From: Chionoecetes opilio
Taxonomy: Eukaryota > Arthropoda > Malacostraca > Decapoda > Majidae
Direction: 5' to 3'
Assembly (NCBI GenBank): GCA_016584305.1
Contig: JACEEZ010019115.1
Span: 270,188-334,187, forward strand
Length of the DNA: 64,000 nt
The position numbers were made by a program, and so were the translations under genes. The notes under the pieces were generated by a model. It saw only the letters and a program-made list of their open reading frames with translations, searched no databases and was not told where the DNA came from. The number at the start of each line of letters is the position of its first letter. Within the stretch, counting starts at the first letter, position 1. Below, one piece after another: positions 11,770 through 21,476 of this stretch.

Positions 11770-14175
11770 TTCTATAGGCGGCTTAATAAGGAAGATAATA
11801 CGAATATGCTAATTAGGGTCAATTATGCAAATTGCTCAACAAATGCAAAATTAGCATCCGGCAGTTTCTGCATCCTTAGGATGTGTACATTTCATTTCAA
11901 GCATAAAACCTTACTGTACTGCAACAGTTCCAGGGTTACTATAAGGCATATAGGGAGGTTTCCGGGAGTAGACTAAATTTTTAAAATGACAAGAGTCAGC
12001 AGAGCAGATTTTTTACTTCCACCAAAATAGCTGTCACCATATTTTGCATGGTGCATTTTGTGTGAAAAATGGATTTTCATTTAGATATAAGCTCAAGTTC
12101 CCTTATAGCCTATATAGTAGGTACTATGAAATACCAGCTATACCGATAACGATTCAATACGAAGGGTTTTCTAAGATAAGAGGAAGCAAATATATAAACA
12201 AATGCAATCACTGAAAATTAAAACTTCATTCAGAAAGGGGAAAAAACGGAAAGCCAGAACCCGTAAAGCCCTGCCACCCATAGCTACATGTACTAGGTAG
12301 ACAAGGGAAAGGCCAAATTTTAACAGCCCAAAACTACGCACCTTTATTACAACTATAGGATTGTACAGTAATTAAGTATCTCATCGAGTGCGCTTATTAT
12401 TAATTAAATCACATTACTGTGTAACGAGACGCAAAAAGATATACGTTAAAAAGACAGTGAAGGTGGGAAATAGTGTATAAATAATGAGAACAAAATGAGG
12501 TCGTACATGGTGAGATATGCCGGGCTGCCTCTTGACTGAGGAATGGCAGGGCTGTCCCGACAGAGAACAAATCATGTCGCTACATGGTGAGATGCATTAC
12601 ACCGATATTGTGGAGGGACAGGCTGCCCCCTGACGAAGAACAAAAAGGCAGTTTTAGAGAGGCCGTGCCCAGTGGTCTCGCTTCCCCCTGACTGAGGTGT
12701 GTTTAGGCGGCCTCCTGACGGAGAAATAACATGCTGCCGTTACATGTTGAGATACCGCGCTGCCCGGTGACAGAGGGTGCAAGGCAGGGCCTCCTGACAG
12801 AACGCCACGCCCTGTATACATGCAAAACCCTAACAAGCAAAGCGACGCTTCCTTTATTTACAAGAAGATTGTTCTCTCATCGAGTTTTGCTTTTATATAT
12901 TCACATTACTGGGTAATAAGACGCAAAAAGAATACTTAAGAAAGACAGTGAAGATGAGAAAAAATGTATAAATGATGAAGATGAGTGGTTAAATCCACCC
13001 AGAGTATCCTACAGCGAATTATCCGCCACGGATTATCCGGCGTGGGGTTCGGCTGGGGAGAAGCAGGACGCCAGGAGAAAGCTGTGCCTCTCCGCGCGGC
13101 GGATGAAATGAAAAGTAAAAAATCGTACCTCTGGCGCGCACATGGCATCCGAGAAAACAACAAACTGGATAACCAAGCCAAAGACCATACAAGCAAGATA
13201 GGAAAGCTTGAAAGCCCAGTTCTAAGCAGATTTGTGATGTCTACCACAGAACGATCTGTTGGCGTCCAAGTAACTTGATGAGACTTATATAAATCCAATT
13301 ATTACTGACTCTGACATCACGCAAGATTAAGCTCTATGCCTTTTTAGCACACACTCACAACATCACAAATACACAATTCAGACAATGATAATAAAGATGT
13401 ATTGAAATAAACTACTATAGGTGAGAATTGAACCCATGCACAGCGGATAAGCCCGCAACTAGGCGCGCTATCCCATAAGACCATGACATGTCTTTCGAGA
13501 CAAAGTGACAACTAATATATATACAATAAAACTACGAGCGCCGGTGCTGCCACTGGCGGCTGTTACAAAACAATTTACCCAATCGGACAGCACAATCTGA
13601 AACACCGCTTTCCTACTTGAGTGTAGGGTCTTTAAACCAAGACTCCCAGACCGCTTACACCAGGTGACCGCGTAACCATGTGGCGGCTCAGCAAGTAAAC
13701 AACAAAACACCGTCAAGGTGACAGAGATCTCAAAGGTGTCCAGATACGCCGAAATAACTCACGAAACTGGTAAGGTGACGAAAACAGCCTTGAATTATAT
13801 TTTGGGATGGGTGTATTCTCTAATCTCTGTATAAATTCGTATATATAAGAAGTTTACTAACATGTATATTGTATTACTTAACATTTTCTATATTGAGTTT
13901 GCAGTTTCAATATTTGGGGTAACTGCAGAATTACGTGGTTAGGGTTTCCATGGTGAATGATGACACGCAAGTCTTGCGTGTCATCCCACACACTCAAATC
14001 TCACACGCTATTTACTAACCCATCACAACCCCTTCCACCTCATTTTCCTTTTGTTCTCCGAGTCCCCTTTCCTCTTCTCCCCTTCCTCCCCTACAAGTCT
14101 CTTCCTTTCTTGGTGACTTAGTAAGACGTCTCCTCCTCCTCCTCCTCCTCCTCCTCCTCCTCCTCCTCCTCCTCG
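11770..14175 (+). repeat. Unit P, middle copy
   Basis: The inner part (11,770-13,170) is the inverse of the left copy. The outer part (about 12,535-14,175) is repeated directly at about 15,130-16,765. It holds the subrepeat array, a tRNA-like segment on the minus strand (13,421-13,500), an AT-rich stretch, a perfect hairpin (13,959-13,985) and a (TCC)n tract (14,131-14,174). Divergence from the right copy is modest, mostly single-base indels. No coding sequence is evident. Confidence 0.8.
13421..13505 (-). mobile_element. tRNA-like segment (SINE head) in unit P, middle copy
   Basis: On the minus strand CATGGTCTTATGGGATAGCG supplies an A-box-like sequence and GGGTTCAATTCTCACC a B-box-like one, about 35 bases apart, as in a tRNA. 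The sister copy at 16,030-16,105 reads TGGTCTAGTGGATAGCG, a better A box. A genuine tRNA gene is unlikely because it lies within a dispersed repeat and the stems do not close well. Confidence 0.5.
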
Positions 14176-14757
14176 AAGGAAGACGTTCATGAGACCAGAT
14201 TGATCGGGGACTCAATTCTCCGAGGACAACTGGTGGAGTTTTGTGGTAGGGTCACGAGTGACAAAAGGAAGCGATTCTGTTTCCCAGGAGCAAGACTCGA
14301 CGACATCACTGCAGCCTGCGATGACGTCACAAAGAACACAAACGAAAACACTCTCTATGTCATCCATGCAGGAACAAACGACGTGTACAGTAGTGGATCT
14401 GAAGAAATTCTGGACAAGTACAGGAAGTTGATCCGGAAATTCAAGACTAAAACTAATCATATCATTATTTCAGGAATTCTCCCCAGACTAGGAGTAGGCA
14501 AACGTTTTTACGATAAGGCGTTCAGCGCAAATAACCGACTGAGGGCTCTTTGTGCACAGGAGAATGTAGACTTCGCAAACTTCTGGGATAATTTCTACGA
14601 GGATCCCATCCTGGTTGAGGATTCCATCCTATTTGGGGATGACGGACTCCACCTCAGCCCCGTCGGCCATGCACGATTAGGACGTCTGCTAAATGATAAA
14701 GTTTCTTCTTACAGATCAAAAAACGACGAGCGGACGGCGGTAGCAGCATCACCTTAA
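14125..14757 (+). pseudogene. SGNH/GDSL esterase-like domain of a non-LTR ORF1 (C-terminal part)
   Basis: The open frame runs from 14,125 (a Ser run encoded by the TCC tract) to a stop at 14,757. It has three SGNH-hydrolase landmarks: block I RLIGDSILRGQ (catalytic Ser), block III HAGTNDVY (the GTND Asn), and block V GDDGLHLSPVGHARL (the Asp-x-x-His pair). Esterase domains of this kind are known in ORF1 proteins of CR1/L2-type retrotransposons. The endonuclease start downstream at 14,842 supports that over a host enzyme. There is no clean start codon in the natural frame: the first Met-like position is internal, and the N-terminus is lost where the fragment meets unit P. About 190 residues of the domain are intact without stops, so this is a relatively young fragment. 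Confidence 0.8.
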
Positions 14758-14841
14758 CCCCTTTCTTACCCCACAGCAACGCTGGGTCACGTCCCGTTTC
14801 CGCAAATACTAATCAAGTAACTTAATCAAGCGCCTGAAAAA

Positions 14842-15130
14842 GTGGACCGTAGACGCCCTGCCGGTAAACCCTCACGCAAGGTTACCAAAACTATCAAGGA
14901 ACTTAAATTACTCTACACAAATGCCAGAAGCATTATTTTAAAGCGTAACGAATTATTAGCATACGTTGTTGCCGAAACGCCAGATATCGTCAGTATCACT
15001 GAGAGTTGGTCAACACAAAAGATAAACATTTATTAGCTGAAATAGCATTCCAGCTATAAGACATCCTAAATTGTCGCACGCATAAAGCAGGTGGAGGTGT
15101 ACATTCCTTATAATTAAAAAAATTTGCAAG
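14842..15130 (+). pseudogene. AP-endonuclease start of non-LTR ORF2 (fragment)
   Basis: The frame begins near 14,842 with a basic leader, then IKELKLLYTNARSI, ETPDIVSITESW (the first conserved Asn and Glu blocks of apurinic-endonuclease-like domains) and, after a frameshift near 15,020, HLLAEIAF and THKAGGGV. It stops matching at about 15,125, where unit P resumes. ORF1 is 85 bp upstream on the same strand, as in a two-ORF CR1-type element. RT and 3' end are missing, unlike ordinary 5' truncation, so a deletion or recombination removed them. Confidence 0.75.
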
Positions 15131-16765
15131 CATCGGAAGGCAGGCTGCTTCCTGACAGAGAACAATCATGTCCCGCTACATGGGTTAGATGCATTACACC
15201 GATATTGTGGAGGACATGCTGCCACCTGACGAAGAACAACAGGCAGTTGAGAGAGGCCCGCTGCCTCAGCTGGTCTCGCTTCCCCGTGACTGAGGTGTGT
15301 CAGGCGCTCCTGATCGGAATAAATAACATGCTGCCGTTACAATGTTGAGATACCGCGCTGCCCGGTGACAGAGAGTGCAAGGGCCGGGCCTCCTGACAGA
15401 CGCCACGCCCGTATCCATGCAACCGTACAAGCAAAGCGACGCAGTCCTTGATTTAACAAGAAAGAATCGTCTCTCATCGATGTGCTTATATATATTCACA
15501 TTACTGGGTAATAAGACGCAAAAGATATACTTAAGAAAGACAGTGAAGAATGAGAAAAAATTATAAATGATGAAGATGAGTGGTTAAATCCACCCATAGT
15601 ATCCTAACAGCGAATTAATCCGCCACGGAATTCCTTCCGGCCGGGGGGTCGGCTGGGGAGAAAGCAAGAGCCAGGAGAAAGCTGTTTGCCTCTCCGCGGG
15701 CGGCGGGATGAAATGAAAGTAAACATCGTACCTCTGGCGGCGCTACAATGGCATCCGAGAAACAACAAACCTGGATAACCAAGCCAAGACCTCCAAGCAA
15801 GATAGGACGCATGAAGCCCTAAGTCTAAGCATGATTTTGTGATGTCTAACAAACGAACAACGCCATCTGTTGTCGTCCAATGTAACTTGATTGAGACTTA
15901 TATAAATCCAATTATTACTGCCTCTGACATCAATCAAGATTAATGCTCTATGCCTTTTTAGCACACACTCACACACATACACACATACACAATCAGACAT
16001 GATAATAATATGTATTGAAATAAACTATTACTAGGTGAGAATTGAACCCATGCCCGCGGAGCCGCAACTAGGCGCGCTATCCACTAGACCATGACATGTT
16101 CTTTCGAGACAAGTGACAACTAATATATATACAATAAAACTACGAGCGCCGGTGCTGCCACCTGGCGGCTGTCCAAACACTTTACCCAATGGACAGCACA
16201 CTCTGAAACACCTGCTTTCCTATCTTGCGTGTAGGGTCTTTAAACCAAGCCTCCCAGACCGCTACACCAGGTGACGCGTAACCATGTGAGCGGCTCAGCA
16301 AGTACAACAACAAACACACCGTCACGGACAAGAGATTAAAGGTGTTTCCAGATACGCCGCAAATAATTCACGAAACTGTTACAAGGTGACGAAACGGCCT
16401 TGATTATTATTTTGGGATGGTTGGTATTTCTTATCTCTGTATAAAATTCGTATAATAAGAAGTTACTAACATTATATTGTATTACTTAACATTTTTCTAT
16501 ATTGAGTTTGCAGTTTCAATATTTGGGTAACTGCATATTACGTTTTAGGGTTTCCATGGTGAATGATGACACGCATTCTTGCGTGTCATCCCACAACTCA
16601 AATCTCACGACGCTATTTCTAGACCCATCACAACCCCTTCCCCGTCATTTTCTTTTTGGTCTCGAGTCCCCTTTCCTCATTCTCCCCTTTCCTCCCCCAC
16701 AAGTCTCTTCCTTTCTTGGTGACGTCTCCTCCTCCTCCTCCTCCTCCTCCTCCTCCTCCTCCTGC
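15131..16765 (+). repeat. Unit P, right copy
   Basis: A direct repeat of about 12,535-14,175. It contains the uninterrupted RTE target (GGCGGCGCTACAATGGCATCC, opposite strand), the tRNA-like segment (16,030-16,105, minus), the hairpin GATGACACGCA..TGCGTGTCATC (16,565-16,590) and a closing (TCC)n tract at 16,727-16,762. No gene is seen. Confidence 0.82.
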
Positions 16766-16932
16766 CTTGGATTGACAAATGAGTCTTACCTGAAGGATGG
16801 ATTACAAGACCAGAAATTCCTCATTTGCATTCACGAGTCTCTGTCAATCCATTTCTCGATCAATTACAACCTCTCGCTCACATACCCAAAGATACAAGGA
16901 ATATAGAAGGACTTGATCCATGTCAGTCAATC

Positions 16933-16968
<36 letters not shown>

Positions 16969-16981
16969 TCTACTTCTCTTC

Positions 16982-17036
<55 letters not shown>

Positions 17037-17653
17037 CTCTCAGGATGATTAACACAAAATATCAATGCCGAGGGGGTTATTTCTTTTAAACATCTTTTCA
17101 GATACAAGCTATATATTATCATCATCATCATCGTCATCATCATTATCATCGTTATTGACAACTGCATTTGTTAATGATTTCGCAATTATCATCGATTATT
17201 CGCAATTATTCATTGTGTGTTTTTTGTCTTCGTTATTGGACTTTTGCTTTCCCATCTTTTTATTGTGTTTCAACGCATCCATTTTTCATTTTCTATATAT
17301 CTCCTCAAGGGAGAAGCGCGCTTTCACCGCTGCTTCTTTCCTTTCATAACTTCTTTTTCAAATTTCTTTCCATTACATTATTGCTCTGTTTCATTTCATT
17401 TCATTTTATAACGTCACAATTAAAAGCATGTCATCGTTACTTAATTATCACGTCATTCCGCCATCATTATTATTACCATTATCAGTATTACATACTATCA
17501 TTATTACATCAAATCAATCATATCACCTTCCCTCATCTCCTCCCACAACACATAACCATTAACGCGTTGCTCACTACATTAAGATTATTGCAATGTTGAC
17601 CTTGTATATTCCTCTCCGTGTCACCTGCCTGTCGATAGGGGGGAGGGGGCCTA

Positions 17654-17684
<31 letters not shown>

Positions 17685-18040
17685 GTATGTGTGTGGGGGG
17701 GTGAGTGTGCGTGTGTGTGTGTGTGAATAGAAAGAGCGAGAGAGAACCATTACTACTTCTACTACTTCCGCTGATCATTTTTGTTAATAATTAAGTAATG
17801 TATCAAGTGATGTTAATAATGAAGGCTTTGTTGTGTTACAGAGGTGTTAAGGTGACGTCTTAAATCACTGGTTTATTTGGAGAGCACAATAAGATTACTG
17901 TAGATTAAACATATAAAAAGAAAAATGCAAATTAAATTAAGTCTTGACATAATGCAATACAACAGGGCAATACAATAGAACATGAAAACTTTACTGAAAA
18001 ACTATTTTGGCAATGATATCAGACATTATTAAGTGTATCA
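16766..18040. other. Spacer with short simple repeats
   Basis: No gene is recognised. It contains CT arrays (16,938-16,966 and 16,985-17,030), an ATC tract (17,112-17,155) and a GT array with GGGGG interruption (17,653-17,727). The remainder is unique AT-rich DNA; its ORFs carry no domain. Confidence 0.6.
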
Positions 18041-18042
<2 letters not shown>

Positions 18043-18078
<36 letters not shown>

Positions 18079-18289
18079 CTCTCTCACTCCTCTCTCTCTC
18101 TTCTCGTCTCTTCTCCTCTCTCTCTCCTCCTTCTCTCTCCTCTCTCATCTCTCTCTCTCTCTCTCTCTCAACTTATTCAAGGGCCATCTCCACACACACA
18201 CACCACACACATACACACATACCACACACAACACACACACACACACACACCCACACACACACACATACACACACCACACACACAACACA

Positions 18290-18364
<75 letters not shown>

Positions 18365-18487
18365 ACACACAACACACACACACACACACACACACACCAC
18401 ACCACACAGGCACAACACACACACACACACACCCACACACACAACGACACACACAACACACACACACACACAACTACACACACAACA
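18043..18487. repeat. (CT)n followed by (CA)n arrays
   Basis: A CT array at 18,043-18,170 with TCA and CTT interruptions is followed by a CA array at 18,189-18,487 with many CCA and AAC variants. All frames over it are low-complexity. Confidence 0.95.
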
Positions 18488-18713
18488 CTTCCATACATTG
18501 CATATCACTTCATGTATAACGTGGGGAATGTTTTTTTCAATTAATTCTGTCAGAGAAGAAGGGAGCAAAATAGGGGGAGGGATTTTATTATTACCACTTC
18601 CACATCAATAACTAGAAATATCCATTAATATATAGCCATCTAAAAACTCAACATGGTACTAATTATCTTGTCTTCAAGTAGTTTAGTAGAAACCGGTATA
18701 CATCACTCAAATA

Positions 18714-18715
<2 letters not shown>

Positions 18716-18750
<35 letters not shown>

Positions 18751-18907
18751 TGTCGTCATCTCTCTTCTCTCTCCTCGCATCCTCTCTCTCATCTCTCTCT
18801 CTCTATCTCGCTCTCCATCTCTCTCTTCATCTCTCTCTCTACCATCTCTCCTCTCTCTCTGTGTGTGTTGGTATTACATTTTGACGTGCCATTTCTTCCC
18901 TACGTAG

Positions 18908-18985
<78 letters not shown>

Positions 18986-19003
18986 AGAGAGAGAGAGAGA
19001 GAG

Positions 19004-19044
<41 letters not shown>

Positions 19045-19060
19045 GAAGAGAGAGAGAGGG
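18716..19060. repeat. (CT)n and (GA)n arrays in inverted arrangement
   Basis: An impure CT array at 18,716-18,862 and a GA array at 18,908-19,060 are separated by about 45 bp of unique sequence, so one strand can fold on itself. Poly(G) (about 11) follows at 19,062. Confidence 0.93.
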
Positions 19061-19151
19061 CGGGGGGGGGGGGGATAGAGTGAGAAACATTTTCCGACAG
19101 CTCCCTCTTATTCTTTCCTTTTCTAAATGCCATTCATTAACCCCTATTTAC

Positions 19152-19277
19152 TTCCCTCCTCCTCCTCCTCCTCCTCCTCCGCCTCCCTCCTACCTCCTCC
19201 TTCCTCCCTCCTCTTCCCTCTTCCTCCTCCTCCTCCTCCTTCCTCCTCCTCCTCCTCCTCCTCCTCCTCCTCCTCTC
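19152..19277. repeat. (TCC)n microsatellite
   Basis: A trinucleotide tract with TTCC and CGCC interruptions. The Ser or Pro runs in the frames over it are artefacts. Unique DNA without a gene continues to 19,575. Confidence 0.92.
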
Positions 19278-19667
19278 CTTTCCTGCTCTGCTCCTTAAGT
19301 TTTACAGGTCGTCCTTTTCAACCGTGGTCGCCGTGTCCTCGAAGGTATACCACGCAATTGGAGAAAATACCAAATATACGGTTCTCAGCGGCAACGAGAG
19401 GGGGGGGTGAGGGGCAAAGAGGGGTGAGGGGACTATATTTTTTCCACTGATTACGAGAGAAACTTGCTGTGAATCGTGGCGTTTGACTATAACGTAAAGT
19501 TCTGAGTTCAGACATTTATGAAGGGGAGGGGTTGAAGGGGGGAAGAGAAAGGTGGTGAAAAAGTTTTTTTGGGGATTGCTTTTGTTTAATTTAAGGAATG
19601 ATAAAGAAGAAGAGGAAGAGGAGGAAGAAAAGTTTAGGCTATATTCGCAGCGGCGTGCTGGAAGGAG

Positions 19668-20227
19668 CTTATTATTTCCCACCGCGCTTTGTGTTAAAAG
19701 CGCGGGCAAACCAGTGTCCTCCTCGGCACATTCATTGTCTTGGGCGACTTTCAAGCACACTGTGCACTGTGAGAGATGGCTATGAGTTTGTGTTTGGTCC
19801 CCATGGCCCGGTACCAGGAACATTAACATTCTCTCACCTTCTGAATTTGGGCAAGGTCCAAAAACGTTGAGAAATGGCAGGTTCTTGGTATCAGAGACCA
19901 GAGCTGCACTGTTGGACCTCTAATATACTATAAGGGATTAGCCCAGTGTGTCTGTCTGTGTGTGTCCTGTCTGTTTTGGTCAGCCGAAAACTGTAATTCC
20001 AATTTTTGATGAGAGTAGGCTCAACAAATCGCAAATAAATCGTAGTGGTAAGTCGCTTAATTATCTTAATTAATACTTTTTTTACCGAATCATTTGTAGG
20101 GTGGTTTGGCTAAAAACACTTTTAGGGGTATTAGTTGAACAGGAAGAAACTCTCCGGTACGTCTTTGCCTCATGTCACTTTATTCCGTAGACTTCCATGT
20201 ACTTAGTTTTTTGCGTGTGTGTTTGTG

Positions 20228-20260
<33 letters not shown>

Positions 20261-21476
20261 TGTGTGCGCAAGCATGCATCGCATGCATGCATGTGTGTGT
20301 GTTGGTGTGCGTGTGTGTGCATGTGTGCGTGCGTGCGTGCGGTGTCCGTTTGTGTGCGTGGTGAGTGTGTGTGTACTACAAACATCAATACATGGGTCCG
20401 AAGGCCACAAGCACTTGTGTATAGTAATGCCCGGAGGCTAGCTAAGGAGATCGACCACATCCTCGTTAGTACTCGGTGGGGATTCTCACGAACTGCAGGG
20501 TTTACCGTAGTTTCTTTGCTGCTGATCACAGACTTGTTGTTGCTACACTAAGCGTCCACGTCAAGACGCTGAGATATTGAGGAGAGTCGCACTGGCCAGG
20601 CTTGCTGGGAACCGGAACCAGCACATGGCTTCTGTCACCAGGACTAGAACCCTCCGTGGGGAGAGGCAAGGAGAGGTAATGTCAGGAGTCTCGCTGAGGA
20701 TGTCGAGGGCCAATTGGAACTCTAATGAACTCCGACCCGCCTACGAGCCCTGAAGAAGCTCAGTTCCAAGTCTCCCATTTCGGGCAAGTGCTATCCTGAG
20801 CAGCAGATGGGTGCCTCGTGTCGGACTTGATGGGCAGATGGCTCGTTTGGGCAGAGTACTTTGGGCAGTTGTTCACGGGTGGAACCCTCAATTGGGCAGC
20901 TCACACCACTGGATTACGAGCAGTGGATGCCGATCCAGCCCATTGACGAAACACGCACTCTCACTTGACGAAGTCGAGAGGCTGTGGCAAGTTTAGGGTG
21001 GGAAATGCTAACTGGTGTTTGAAATATCAGTGCGGAGCTCTTCAAAGCTGGTGTTGAGGCCATGATCCGCGGGTTGCAGCTGTCCGATTTTACTGCCGTG
21101 TGGCAATCATGTACCATTCCTCCTGACTGTAAAAGGTTGCTGGTCGTCCCTATCTGAAAGGGAAGGGGGACCGTCGATGCAACAATTACCGTGTATTACA
21201 TTAATCAGCGTTCCAGGCAAGGTGCTTGCCCATCTTTGCTGACACGGATCTGCAGCCATTGTTGAAGCATCATAACCTCATCAATCTGCGTCACACTGGC
21301 TAGTAAGTCCAACAACTGACGGGCGTATCCTAGCGCTTCGTGTCTGGTGGAACTCCGACGTGAGTTTCGACAGGTCATGCTTGAAGCGTATGTTGATCTC
21401 AAGAAGGCGTTTGACTCAGTACAACGTGAGTCTCTCTAAGATCTTCTGCGACTACTCGCGATTCCTCCAATGACTA
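19668..21476 (+). pseudogene. RTE retrotransposon: endonuclease and RT N-terminal part, block 1
   Basis: Coding remnants on the plus strand, frameshifted throughout. The endonuclease end has VRDGYEFVFGPHGP and SWYQRPELHCWT, is interrupted at 19,919 and resumes near 20,418 with AKEIDHILVSTRW (the D-H-I-L block of RTE endonucleases). A linker follows (ARLAGNRNQHMA), then RT fingers (AVWQSCTIPPD, KGKGD) and the palm motif EAYVDLKKAFDSVQ at about 21,382-21,430. Element X interrupts it at 21,476 after IPPMT. The N-terminal half of the endonuclease is absent, so the insertion was 5'-truncated. No intact frame remains. The RTE assignment rests on these motifs and on the TGATTGATT tail at 30,882. Confidence 0.87.
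19919..20417 (+). mobile_element. ~0.5 kb insert with GT array inside RTE endonuclease, block 1
   Basis: The RTE frame breaks exactly between HCWT and the following YSNA block. The insert starts TCTAATATACTATA and ends CCACAAGCACTTG. No TSD is seen at the junction. The inside is AT-rich with a GT/TGCG microsatellite (20,216-20,375) and a GCATGCATGCATG palindrome. A TC start without a TSD recalls Helitron-like elements, but the 3' end CTTG is not the usual CTRR and the site is not A/T, so this is only a suggestion. Confidence 0.55.

Noticed and set aside
11385..11976. Two overlapping ORFs of 93 and 119 codons
   Set aside because: They lie at the inner edge of unit P, overlap each other in different frames and lack any domain.
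13421..13505. tRNA gene
   Set aside because: Only the promoter boxes are tRNA-like; stems do not close, and the segment is part of a multi-copy repeat.
12535..16765. LTR retrotransposon with 1.6 kb LTRs flanking the esterase/endonuclease fragment
   Set aside because: The inside encodes a non-LTR type ORF1/endonuclease. There is no protease, integrase, RNase H, primer-binding site or polypurine tract, and a third copy of the repeat lies inverted outside.
18007..18611. 170-192 codon ORFs rich in Ser/Leu and Thr/His
   Set aside because: Low-complexity translation of CT and CA arrays, without start context or domain.
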